This document shows, in pieces, positions 7,557 to 15,951 of a stretch of DNA of 32,833 bases. A model generated the notes under the pieces. The model saw only the letters and a list, made by a program, of their open reading frames with translations, ran no database searches and was not told where the DNA came from. Position numbers and translations under genes: made by a program. The stretch's first letter is position 1, and every line of letters begins with the position of its first letter. The DNA is from a virus: the IMG/VR virus record IMGVR_UViG_3300019776_000987, positions 1-32,833 of that record. One strand, written 5' to 3'.

Positions 7557-7647
7557 GAGCGTGTGAAAGTAGAATAATTATGGAAAAATTATCAATGGCT
7601 AACGAGATGTTCCAACACTCTTATTGGTTCGAATCCAATCACGCTCT
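7557..7647 (+). tRNA. tRNA-Ser(GGA)-like element lacking a normal D arm
   Basis: Acceptor GAGCGTG (7557-7563) pairs perfectly with CACGCTC (7640-7646). The T arm ATTGG-TTCGAAT-CCAAT (7623-7639) contains the canonical GGTTCGAATCC box. An anticodon-like arm ATAATT/AATTAT (7574-7592) has loop ATGGAAA, giving GGA (Ser). A long variable region with a small hairpin (TGG..AAC/GTT CCA) suits a class II tRNA, and 91 nt suits Ser. Only about 9 nt lie between the acceptor and anticodon arms, so the D arm is missing or minimal, and no CCA is encoded. It could be a degenerate tRNA, an unusual one, or a tRNA mimic. Confidence 0.5.
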
Positions 7648-7691
7648 CATCCTCCTCTTGAGAAAATTTTCTATCTTTTTATGAAAACATT

Positions 7692-8372
7692 ATGAATTAT
7701 TCTGATACTATCATCATTATTAGTCTCGTGCTGATGGAATGAATCCTATCGATCGACAACGCCGCAGTACTCGCCACCATGGTGAAACACTTGAACCCAG
7801 TGGAACAAAAGAAAGCCCTCAAATATGGGATCCTCGGTGCATATATCTTCCGTGGAATCTTCCTCTTCACAGCGGCGTGGCTCATCAAATTTGCATTCCT
7901 CAAGCTCCTCGGTGGGCTCTACCTCATCTACCTTGCGGTCTCGCACTTCATGAATCACAGTGAAGAGTCCAGCAAAATACAGACGGTAGTTCGTGGTTTC
8001 TGGTCTACAGTTGCAATCGTCGAAGTGATGGATCTCGTATTTTCTATCGATAATGTCTTCGCTGCGGTGGCAATGTCACCAAAGATATGGGTCGTTATCA
8101 CTGGAGTATTCATCGGTATCCTCGCAATGCGATTCGTCGCAGGACAGTTCGTCGTTCTCATGCGGAAGTACCCAGAACTCGAGACATCTTCCTATATGGT
8201 AATCCTTATGCTCGGAGTAAAACTCTCACTCGGATTCCTCGCTGGATTCTTCCATCTCACAGGTCTCGAACACTTCCTCGAAGGACATATCGCATCTATC
8301 GTGACATCGTTTTTTACTCTCGGTGCATTCTCAGTTCCATTCATCAAAAAGTATATTTCTCGTAACGCTTAA
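7692..8372 (+). CDS. terC: TerC-family integral membrane protein
   Basis: A 226-residue, strongly hydrophobic protein with about seven membrane segments and the two TerC signatures: LMEGILSIDNAAVLATMVKHL near the start, with Gly17 encoded by TGA, and VMDLVFSIDNVFAAVAM near residue 115. Acidic residues in these segments are thought to bind a metal ion; family members are linked to manganese export and to tellurite resistance. The ATG at 7692 is chosen because it restores the first signature helix. With terD it forms a stress or membrane cassette unusual for a small phage. Confidence 0.92.
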
Positions 8373-8410
8373 AGAATTTATTATCTATTTCTATTAAACA
8401 CTTTTCTCCT

Positions 8411-8683
8411 ATGATAAAGTTACTCGAACAAGTCTTTGGTGTAGTTTTCACCAATAAAATCCGCATCATTATAGCAAACAATAAACGATCAATTCTTATA
8501 GAAGTTGTAAGTTCTTTTATTGAATGATATATAAAAACATTTCAGAAAGGTGGTGATATTATGAGATTTTACCTAATAATTTCTCCATTTTTTAACCTGT
8601 TTCTTTTTTATAGTTTCTTCGAATTTGTCTTCATTCTCATTTTAGATTTCATAGTATTTCGTATTGTAACAAATAACGAATAG
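8411..8683 (+). CDS. Small membrane protein
   Basis: A 90-residue protein. The first 50 residues are soluble and basic, with one Gly as TGA (SFIEGYIKTF); residues about 52-86 are two hydrophobic segments (FYLIISPFFNLFLFYSFF, then FVFILILDFIVF). No family is recognised. It follows terC by 38 nt and probably belongs to the same cassette. Confidence 0.6.
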
Positions 8684-8687
8684 CATC

Positions 8688-8768
8688 CCCTCTCGTCGAG
8701 AGGGTAGAAAGTACACGAGCGACACGGTGCATACGGTAGCATGAAGTAGTAGTGTATTTTCTATCCTC
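8688..8768 (+). ncRNA. Two mutually exclusive hairpins (possible RNA switch)
   Basis: CCCTCTC/GAGAGGG (8688-8704, triloop) competes with a 17-bp stem between 8700-8716 and 8752-8768 (two G-T pairs, 35-nt loop), because both use 8700-8704. No U-tract directly follows. It lies between the membrane protein and the next gene, starting 4 nt after a stop codon. It may be a structured leader, processing site or small RNA; no known family is recognised. Confidence 0.5.
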
Positions 8769-8799
8769 CCTATGATGATTTTATTTCCATTTTTTCTTT

Positions 8800-9390
8800 A
8801 TGATAAAAAATACTCCACAAAAGAAAAAACCAGTAAAAAAAACTCTATCTCCTCGCCAAAAAAAAGTGATCGATATACTTCAAGAGGAAATGGTGGAAAA
8901 TGGTGGAAAATTCACCAAGTGAAAGGTTCTTGAGAAGGCTTGATATCCACCATCTACACAATCAACACCCGACAAGGTTTTCGCATCACAATCGATGAAA
9001 CGAGCACTAAAAAATGTATGAATGGATCCAGTATCTCTCAAGCGAAAACACATAGAATTATTGAATTCTTGAGTTATTCAGCAACTACAAACAGTTATAT
9101 GAGTTCCTGTAGAACCATTTGTACAGATCGTGATCGAGAATTGTCCCGGTTCAAAGTACCTATCTCACTATGATATTCCGATGGCATGACAACGAGTATA
9201 TGTATTCCTGATGCCCGATAAAATCACTCAGGCTCGTGTCCTTGAACTCGCATACAAAGTAACCGGGTGAATGTCTCCAGAGAAACATGAGGTGAAGTTT
9301 GAGGCCCCTATTTTATATTTACCTGATAATAATCGCAGTCTATGAGAGCCACCAAAACCCGAAAAGAAAGGTCGAAAAAAGGACCAGTAA
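8800..9390 (+). CDS. Putative DNA-binding protein (terminase-small-like)
   Basis: A 196-residue protein. A lysine-rich start is followed at about 18-60 by a helix-turn-helix-like stretch (SPRQKKVIDILQEE, GKVLEKAGYPPS) that recalls small-terminase HTH domains. The remainder is mixed alpha/beta, with a basic tail (KPEKKGRKKDQ). Many Gly are TGA. A better small-terminase candidate lies beside the large terminase, so this one may be a regulator or packaging accessory. No firm family. Confidence 0.55.
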
Positions 9391-9398
9391 AAAAACCA

Positions 9399-9473
9399 AT
9401 GCTTCGAGCGATCGGAGTGTGGGTAAGGTTGAAAAATGAATACTATATTTGATTTTATCAAAAAAATTGATAA
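9399..9473 (+). CDS. Possible 24-residue peptide
   Basis: A short frame (MLRAIGVWVRLKNEYYIGFY, then a few residues) with two TGA glycines, starting 8 nt after the previous stop. Nothing supports it beyond position; it may not be translated. Confidence 0.2.
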
Positions 9474-9497
9474 ATTTGTATAAATTTATAAAAAATT

Positions 9498-9680
9498 ATG
9501 CAAAAAATCTACGCAAACAAAAAAGAAATCGAACGAGCTGAGATCTGTCATCGACATTCGGTAGATTCTTGGATAAAACAGGGAAAAATCGAGCAAGTCG
9601 TGATCGTATGAGGAGAAAAAGACGGCGTGATAATGTACACTCTTCCAATTGATTATACAAAAAGTGACAAAAAAGAATAA
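9498..9680 (+). CDS. Small excisionase/MerR-like HTH protein
   Basis: A 60-residue protein. The segment IERAEICHRHSVDSWIKQGK, then IEQVVIVGGEKDGV, looks like the winged HTH of excisionases and MerR-type helix_turn_helix_17 proteins: helix, recognition helix, then a short wing. One Gly is TGA. It could be the directionality factor for the integrase, though it is far from int. The call is from pattern and length only. Confidence 0.5.
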
Positions 9681-9686
9681 AAAGAT

Positions 9687-9714
9687 TTGACTTTCAAAGA
9701 AAAAAGAATATACT
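9687..9714 (+). promoter_or_regulatory. Sigma-70-type promoter
   Basis: TTGACT (9687-9692), a 16-nt spacer, then TATACT (9709-9714). This is the clearest housekeeping-type promoter in the window. It would drive the 9832 gene and the structured RNA that follows. Confidence 0.65.
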
Positions 9715-9831
9715 CGTTTCATCACATCGAGAGAGACACAGACACTCCACAGACGGAGAAAACAGAAACTCAATCAAGTGGTACACTTATATTCTTAGAC
9801 CGCAAGGCATAGGGTGAAAGTCCCATACATT
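9715..9831 (+). other. Long untranslated leader
   Basis: About 110 nt from the predicted start to the next ATG, with no good frame. It contains GGGTGAAAGTCCC-type pairing (GGG/CCC around 9812-9824) just before the ATG. A leader or regulatory RNA is possible. Confidence 0.35.
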
Positions 9832-10146
9832 ATGACTACCGCTACTACTCCATTCGCTATCACTACATTCTACTCAGTGAGTGAGCATACGCCGTCAATC
9901 ATCACACAATTTTCATACAATGGAGAAATATTCCGAGAGGAAGAATCAGATATCGATCAGGATGAATTCTTCAATGCTATATCTTGAACAAAATATGAAG
10001 AAAAATCCATAAAAGCAATGGTATGAGAAAAAATAAATAAAGAAGTAAAGGGATTTGATACATTGGAAGCAATGGTAGAATACTATACAGATGATGAAGA
10101 TTTCAGATTTTACATCGAAAGTGATTTCAATAATTTAGCAAAATAA
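9832..10146 (+). CDS. Hypothetical acidic protein
   Basis: A 104-residue acidic protein (EEESDIDQDEFF, YYTDDEDF), soluble, with two Gly as TGA. No family is recognised. It has its own sigma-70-like promoter and a long leader, and is followed by a structured non-coding segment that ends in a terminator. Acidic small phage proteins are sometimes anti-defence or DNA mimics, but nothing specific shows that here. Confidence 0.65.
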
Positions 10147-10149
10147 TCC

Positions 10150-10331
10150 CCTCGCTCTGCTCTCCTCATCGGAGGATGGCAGGAACGAGCGGAAGTAAGA
10201 ACCCCGCTTGCACTCATTCGCTCAAGCCTTCCTGATAGTTCCATTATAAGTCGCATAGGACACGGCGTATGAGTGAAGTGTACCACCCTTGATTGGGTAG
10301 TCCCCACCGAATAATAGTAGGTGGGATTTTT
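10150..10331 (+). ncRNA. Structured non-coding RNA with terminator
   Basis: After the 9832 gene come about 180 nt without a credible gene but with ordered pairing: a long interrupted hairpin (10153-10191: CGCTC/GAGCG, TGC/GCA, TCCTC/GAGGA, loop ATCG); GCTTG/CAAGC (10206-10227), whose loop CACTCAT can pair with ATGAGTG at 10269-10275 (pseudoknot); ACCC/GGGT (10285-10298); and a terminator, CCCACC/GGTGGG (10303-10325) plus a T run. GC content is well above the surroundings. No known RNA family is recognised. Confidence 0.55.
10303..10331 (+). terminator. Rho-independent terminator
   Basis: CCCACC (10303-10308) pairs with GGTGGG (10320-10325), followed by ATTTTTATTTT. It ends the structured RNA and the transcript from the 9687 promoter. 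Confidence 0.8.
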
Positions 10332-10351
10332 ATTTTATAATTTTTCGCAAA

Positions 10352-10642
10352 ATGTCAGAATACATACCATACATCATTCGCAACAACATCACTGATCTTG
10401 ATCTCGCATGACTTCTCGATTATCTCGAGAGGGAGATGGGGTTGGAAATATTACTTCATAAGCAATGAGAAAACTTTGAAATAAAAAGTGGGACATACTC
10501 AATACAGAAAATATTTAATACTATCTATTTTTTTATATTCGATGGAAATGAAGAGATCCGAATTATAAGTCTACATAGAGATCTCTTTTTCCGTACATAT
10601 AAAACCTTTCTCCCTGTGATAAGGGATTTATATTCTAAGTAA
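10352..10642 (+). CDS. Hypothetical protein
   Basis: A 96-residue, mixed-charge soluble protein beginning MSEYIPYIIRNNITDLDLAG, two Gly as TGA. No family is recognised. Its last codons overlap the TTTATATTCTAA leader word placed before the next gene, so the two genes are closely coupled. Confidence 0.6.
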
Positions 10643-10649
10643 TCAATAT

Positions 10650-10913
10650 ATGCACAACCAGCTCGATAAGCTCGATCAAGAGCAATTACTCAATCACATG
10701 TCAGATTGTATTAAAAACATCAAAAGGCTGAAAAAGAACTATACCAAGTCGAATGAGGCAATGATGAATCTACCGCCAAGGGTAGGTATACGATGATGAA
10801 GAAACTCCTCAATACAGGCTCTCCACTCTCGAACCTGAGATATGCTCGTATCATGGGAGCAATCCTTCAAGGAAGCGATGGAGAACTACCATGATAGATT
10901 TTGTAGATTTTAA
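10650..10913 (+). CDS. Hypothetical basic protein
   Basis: An 87-residue basic, helical protein (CIKNIKRLKKNYTKSNEAMM in the middle, RVGIRGGRNSS after). Three Gly are TGA. It starts 7 nt after the previous stop and ends 21 nt before the ParB-methyltransferase gene. Possibly a nucleic-acid-binding accessory; no family recognised. Confidence 0.55.
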
Positions 10914-10934
10914 CCGCCCTCACGGGATTTTTTT

Positions 10935-12230
10935 ATGCAATCTACCCTCACCCATATCTCAAACATCAAACCAAATCCGAATAATCCTCGTATCATCAAG
11001 GATATGAAATTTAAACAACTCGTGCAGTCGATAAAAGATTTTCCAGAGATGCTCGAACTTCGACCGATTATCGTCAATGATGACATGATTGTTCTATGAG
11101 GTAATATGAGACTCAAGGCGTGTCGAGATGCTGGACTCACGGAGATCCCAGTGATCCGAGCGAACTCACTCACTCCAGAGCAACAAAAAGAGTTCATCAT
11201 CAAGGATAATGTGAGTTTTTGAGAGTGGGACTATGACGCTCTCACGAGTGAGTGGGACCAGTCAGACCTAGAGCGGTGGTGAATGGATCTCCCTGAGTTC
11301 GTTCCAGACGATACGAATGCTGTGGATGACAACTACGAGCTCCCTGACGAAGCTGAGACAGATATCGTTGCTGGAGATAGATTCACTCTCCAGTCGTGAG
11401 ACCTCACTCATACTCTCATCTGTGGATCTTCGACTGATCCTGCCACTTTCGATGGTATCAAAGCAGATATGATGTTCTCAGATCCTCCGTATCTCATGAA
11501 TTTCAAAGGTGCTATGACAGGAGATGGATCACATAATAAGAAACATAAGGTGATAAAAAATGATGACCTTTGAAAGGATGAATGAAATCAATTTCTTAGA
11601 GATTTTCTATCGATTGTTCCAAGTATATGTTCTGGTGCTTGGTATATATCATTTTACAGACTTGGTATCGATCGACTCTTTTCAGCTCTCACGGATACTG
11701 GTATGAAATGGAGAAATTTGATAATATGGAAGAAAGAACATAAAAATCTCTCAAATTCAGACTATCAATCGATCTATGAGCCGATATTTTATGGATTCCA
11801 AGATGATTATAATCCTATCGTATATGGATGGTCTGATAATCATACATTTTACGGTGGAAAGTGAAAGCAGAACGATGTGTGGAATGATATACAACTTCCA
11901 AGTATATGGGAAATAAATAGAACAAAGAAAAATGATCTACATCCTACCATGAAGCCAGTTGAACTCATATCACGATGTATACGAAATTCATCGAAACCTT
12001 GAGAAACCGTCCTTGATATGTTCCTTTGATCAGGTACAACGATGGTAGCATCTCATCAGATGAAGAGGAAATGTATCGGTGTAGAACTGGATCCTTTTTA
12101 TTGTTCTGTAATACTTGATCGTATGAAAAAACTTGATAATTCTCTTACTATACTTCGTAACTGACAAGCGTATGAGCAAAAAACGATTTGGAAGACCACC
12201 GAAGTACACAAAGATATCGTTTGCAAATAA
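10935..12230 (+). CDS. ParB-like domain fused to DNA adenine/cytosine-N4 methyltransferase
   Basis: A 431-residue two-domain protein. Residues about 1-95 are ParB/Srx-like (IKPNPNNPR, RPIIVNDDMIVLGGNMRLKA). The catalytic domain follows with DPPY at 183-186 (motif IV) and later DMFLGSGTT (motif I, near 360-369), the order of beta-class amino-methyltransferases. The Gly at position 365 of FLGSGTT and the GGN turn in the ParB part use TGA. It probably methylates phage DNA to avoid host restriction or to mark packaging sites. ParB-MTase fusions are common in phages near the terminase. It overlaps the small terminase gene by 59 nt. Confidence 0.93.
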
Positions 12231-12603
12231 AGTAGAAGAGTACCTAGAAGAACGGAAGAATTGACGCATAAAGTGACCAGTAACAATACTCGACTTCTGT
12301 ATGTATGCAAAAATATATCGTGACTATGTAGCAGAACATGAGTTATGAGATGGGTCTAATAATGATTTTTCCGACGCTATAAAAATACTGAAAACTGCTG
12401 CAGAACATTCTACTGAATACTTCGCACTCATAGGTAAGATCAATCCAACTATGGCAATATTTTCTCTAAAAAATAATTTTTGATGGAAAGATAAGAGTGA
12501 GCTATCTGGTCCTAATAACTCTCAAATAACACCAATAATTTTACTTCCGTCTAACTCTCGGGAATCATGAAACAATCTCACGACGGGGAAAGAAAAATCA
12601 TAA
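12172..12603 (+). CDS. terS: Terminase small subunit
   Basis: A 143-residue protein with GRPPKYTKISFANKVEEYLE at the start, an HTH-like region (PVTILDFCMYAKIYRDYV), a helical oligomerisation segment, and the ending INPTMAIFSLKNNFGWKDK typical of one family of small terminases; the Gly of NNFGWKDK is TGA. It recognises phage DNA for packaging and hands it to the large subunit. It overlaps the methyltransferase upstream and the large terminase downstream (37 nt), so the three are translationally linked. Confidence 0.82.
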
Positions 12604-14117
12604 AACCACAACCCGGATATCAAGAAAATGCACTCTCCTCCCCCGCTGATATCCTCATATCTGGTGCGGCTGCTGGAGTTGGTAAAACTTTTGCACTCCT
12701 ACTGGAGGCGACACGATACCTCCATATTCCAGGATTCTGAGTACGAGCCTTCCGACGGACTGCTCCACAAATAACCAACCAATGATGACTCTGGGATACT
12801 TCTCTTGAAATATTTCCCTCTCTCGGTGGTACTGCGGTCGAGTCCAAGCTTGAGTGGTATTTCCCTTCCAAGTCTCGTGTTAAATTTTCTCATCTTGAGT
12901 ATGAAAAAAACATATATGACCACCAAGGAGCACAATATGCCCTTGAACTCTTCGACGAACTCACACACTTCACAAAAAAGCAATTCCTCTATCTCCTCTC
13001 TCGTAACCGTTCTACCTGCGGTGTAAGACCATATGTAAGAGCAACTACAAACCCCGATCCTGATAGTTGGGTAGCAGATATGATCGATTGGTGGATAGAT
13101 CCTGTCACTGGTTTTCCTATCAAGGAGCGTGAGTGAAAAATACGGTATATGGTCGTCGATGGGAATCACTTCATTTTCGGTGATACTGCAGAAGAAGTAA
13201 TCGAAAAATGTCCCCATGTTTTCTCTATTATAGACCCTTCTTCTGGAATAAATCTCCAAGATATTATTAAGACGGTAACATTTATCTCAGGTTCTATCTA
13301 CGACAACAAAGAGCTCATCGGAAAGGATCCATCTTATCTGTGAAATCTCCTCTCGCAAACTCCTGAGGAACGAGCAAAACTTCTCGAATGAAACTGGAAG
13401 ATTAGGACCGACGGACTCTCACTTTTTCGCAACGAGTGTATCAATGATATTTTCTCAAACTTCATCTGAGAAGGTGGGGAACGGTATATCACTTGTGATG
13501 TTGCCCGTTTTGGTCGAGATCTCTGTGTGGCGATGGTATGGGAGTGATGGAGAGTGATTCGTATAGATATCCTTACGAAGTCTCGTACCACCGAGACGAC
13601 CGCAATGCTTGAATGACTCAGATCCCTCTACTATATACCAAAGAGTCTTACACTCGTGGATCAAGATGGAGTTGGTGGAGGTGTCATTGACGAGTCTTCA
13701 GACGAAGATGGTGGAGGATATGTTGGATTCTCTGGTGGATGATCGGTGATGACGGATCCAGTATCAGGAATCAAAGAAGCCTACTCCAATCTCAAAACTC
13801 AGTGTGCCTATCGTATGGCGGACCGTGTGAATTCCTGAAAAATTAGTATCGATGAATCTCAGATATATGTGGATTGATATAATACCGATGAAGTCATCAT
13901 CGAGTGAAAGCCATATCAGGTCCGCAAGCTCATCATAGACGATCTCCGTTCGTTTAAAAAGAAAAATGCTGATTCCGACGGTAAAAAACAAATGATACCG
14001 AAACAAGAACAAAAAAACATATTGAAGCGTTCCCCTGATTTCGGGGACGCTTTTATTATGAGGGAATGGTTCGAGTTCATAGAACGACCTCAGAATGACG
14101 AAATAACTATTATCTAA
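12567..14117 (+). CDS. terL: Terminase large subunit
   Basis: A 516-residue packaging motor. Walker A GAAAGVGKT is at 33-41; Walker B ends LELFDE with Asp130 and Glu131; a coupling segment ATTNPDP follows. The nuclease domain has TCDVARFGRD, with metal-ligand Asp311, a second acidic site in VDQDGVGGG, and a final acidic ligand around SPDFGDAFIM. About a dozen glycines are TGA. It cuts concatemeric DNA and pumps it through the portal. The start overlaps terS. Confidence 0.95.
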
Positions 14118-14129
14118 TACAATCATTCT

Positions 14130-14669
14130 ATGCCACAAACACCTCTTATAACGATAAAACTCAGGGAATATATGGCGAAGCATCACCCATATGGTATGAA
14201 GATGATTTGTGATCGTACTGGAATTGGCCATGTTGCCATCGACAATATTATACACGAGAAAAAGTCAAAGTATAAACTATCAACCCTCAATGCTCTTTAT
14301 GAATATTTCAAGATAGAACGAGATGATTGGTATCGTTCCAATATGAAAAAGTGGCATCAAAGACCAGATAGTATCCTCGGAAGTTATTTTCGTGAAAAAC
14401 GAATTGCCCTGAGTTTATCTATCCATGAAGTGGCAAGATCCCTAAGAAATATCGATGAACGAACGATATATAGAATCGAAAGTGGTGACTCATTTCCTGA
14501 TTATAGCTCGTATACTATTATTAAACTTATAGAATACTACAAAATCCCAGAAGATGAGAAACATACGATCATGTGGCATCTCCGGTGCGGTCATGATATG
14601 ATGGGGATATACAAGAAACTGATCGATGACATAGGAAAACTTGGAGGTGATGCTAGTATTTATGTATAA
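14130..14669 (+). CDS. Double-HTH (XRE/Cro-CI-like) regulator, candidate late activator
   Basis: A 179-residue protein with two HTH-like units: residues about 8-60 (MKMICDRTGIGHVAIDNII, then a KSKYKLSTLNAL turn) and about 85-135 (SYFREKRIALSLSIHEVA, then IDERTIYRIESGDSFP). The second is a good Cro/CI fold match. None of its roughly ten glycines is TGA. It sits between terminase and portal, just upstream of the region where all late boxes occur, and one box lies inside its own 3' end (14625-14639, encoding DDIGK). It is thus a natural candidate to read the late box; this is inference. A repressor role is the alternative. Confidence 0.75.
   Translation: MPQTPLITIKLREYMAKHHPYGMKMICDRTGIGHVAIDNIIHEKKSKYKLSTLNALYEYFKIERDDWYRSNMKKWHQRPDSILGSYFREKRIALSLSIHEVARSLRNIDERTIYRIESGDSFPDYSSYTIIKLIEYYKIPEDEKHTIMWHLRCGHDMMGIYKKLIDDIGKLGGDASIYV
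14625..14659 (+). promoter_or_regulatory. Late promoter 1 (portal operon)
   Basis: GATGACATAGGAAAA at 14625-14639 inside the 3' end of the HTH gene, 14 nt, then TAGTAT (14654-14659). The box ends 40 nt before the portal ATG, giving a leader of about 14 nt. Confidence 0.7.
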
Positions 14670-14679
14670 TTATCAATTT

Positions 14680-15921
14680 ATGCCAACAAAAAAACAAGAT
14701 ATTGGAATCACTGTCGTTCATAAATCGGCATTTGCATGAGAATCAGCACAGATTGTCACCGAGGATCGTTTCAAGTCTATAGCAGGAATGATCAAACCAA
14801 AGCACGATCCTGAGGACTTTCTCTATGCCTACGATAATAGTTTCACCGTCGGTGGAATATCAGATAAATTCTCGACGACTGCTTCGAGTGGGTGGGTATT
14901 TCCAAAAGAAATGAAAGAGGAATCACAAAAGGTTATGAAGACGCTCGATCAAGAATACCTTTTCACTTCCCTCTTTGTTACCGGAGATGTATATTTTGAA
15001 AAGATACGGACAAAGGATGGATCGAAAACCATATCAAGATTTGAGCCTTTTATTACATCGGAGGTCCGTATTGCTCGAAATAGCGGTATTATCACCTATA
15101 ATCAGATTGCTCCAGGTATGTGATCCCCGAAAGAGTTTGCGTATGATGATGTTCTTCATATAAAACTCAAAAGCCTCTTTTCAAGGTACTATGGTGACTC
15201 AAAGTTCCATCGTTGTATGCGTCAGGTAGTCCTCCTTGGACTTATAGATAAATACTATGAATGAGTATTTGACGGTGGATTTTTTGGAAGTTCGATCCTA
15301 TCAGACAAGAGCGGAAAACTTACAAAGGATCAACGAGAACTCATATCAGCAACGATCAAAGATAAACTCAAAGGACTCAAGGAAGCATTTACGACGATGG
15401 TGGTCCCATGAGAACTCGTCAAGCTTGACCTTGACAAGAATTTTGATACTGAGGCATTTCTAAAATTCCGTAAGGATCTCATGAAGTCTATCTCTGTAGC
15501 ACTCAATATTCCTTTTGATCTCCTTGATCCAGAATGATCCGCTCGTAACACAAAGCAATCATCGATAGAAGAGTTCAACAACGATATCGTGAAACCAATA
15601 CAAGAGCGAGCACTCAATCAGATCCTTCAACAGATATCAGAGGAGGAAGTACCATGAATATCCGGACTGAAATTTGTACCCATCGATACATCAAACCAAA
15701 AAGAAGAAATGGAAGTCAATACAGGATATAAGGATTCGGGTATATTGACTGCCAACGAAATAAGAAAAAGAATATGAGAAGATCCTCACCCTGATGGTGA
15801 CAAACTCGAAGTAAAAACAGGAAATAAAAATCCAACAGATATTACCAATCCAGCAGATACCACTGCACTCAAAAAGATCGAGGAAGAAATATCCAAAATG
15901 TACGCTCACTATGAGGACTAA
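14680..15921 (+). CDS. Portal protein
   Basis: A 413-residue HK97-type portal: an early DPEDFLYAYDNSFTVGGISD, a core with FLFTGD-like FTSLFVTGDVYFEKIR, SPKEFAYDDVLHIKLKS, and the helical ISVALNIPFDLLDPEGSARNT segment typical of these portals. The C terminus (from about 340) is a charged helical tail. Many Gly are TGA. It forms the dodecameric ring at the capsid vertex. It is the first gene of late unit 1 and is followed by the MuF gene. Confidence 0.85.
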
Positions 15922-15951
15922 GTCCAGCATTTCCTCTCTACAATCATAACT

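Noticed and set aside
7557-7647. A tRNA-Gly with UCA anticodon to read UGA
   Set aside because: TCA occurs at 7592-7594, but no 7-nt loop with T33 places it as an anticodon; the best loop gives GGA. No other UCA tRNA was seen.
9437-9484. 15-residue frame starting at 9437
   Set aside because: Too short and without any support beyond an ATG in AT-rich sequence.
9800-9830. Group II intron-like fragment (gggtgaaagtccc)
   Set aside because: No domain V, no reverse transcriptase and no further conserved intron parts; it is a short leader hairpin only.
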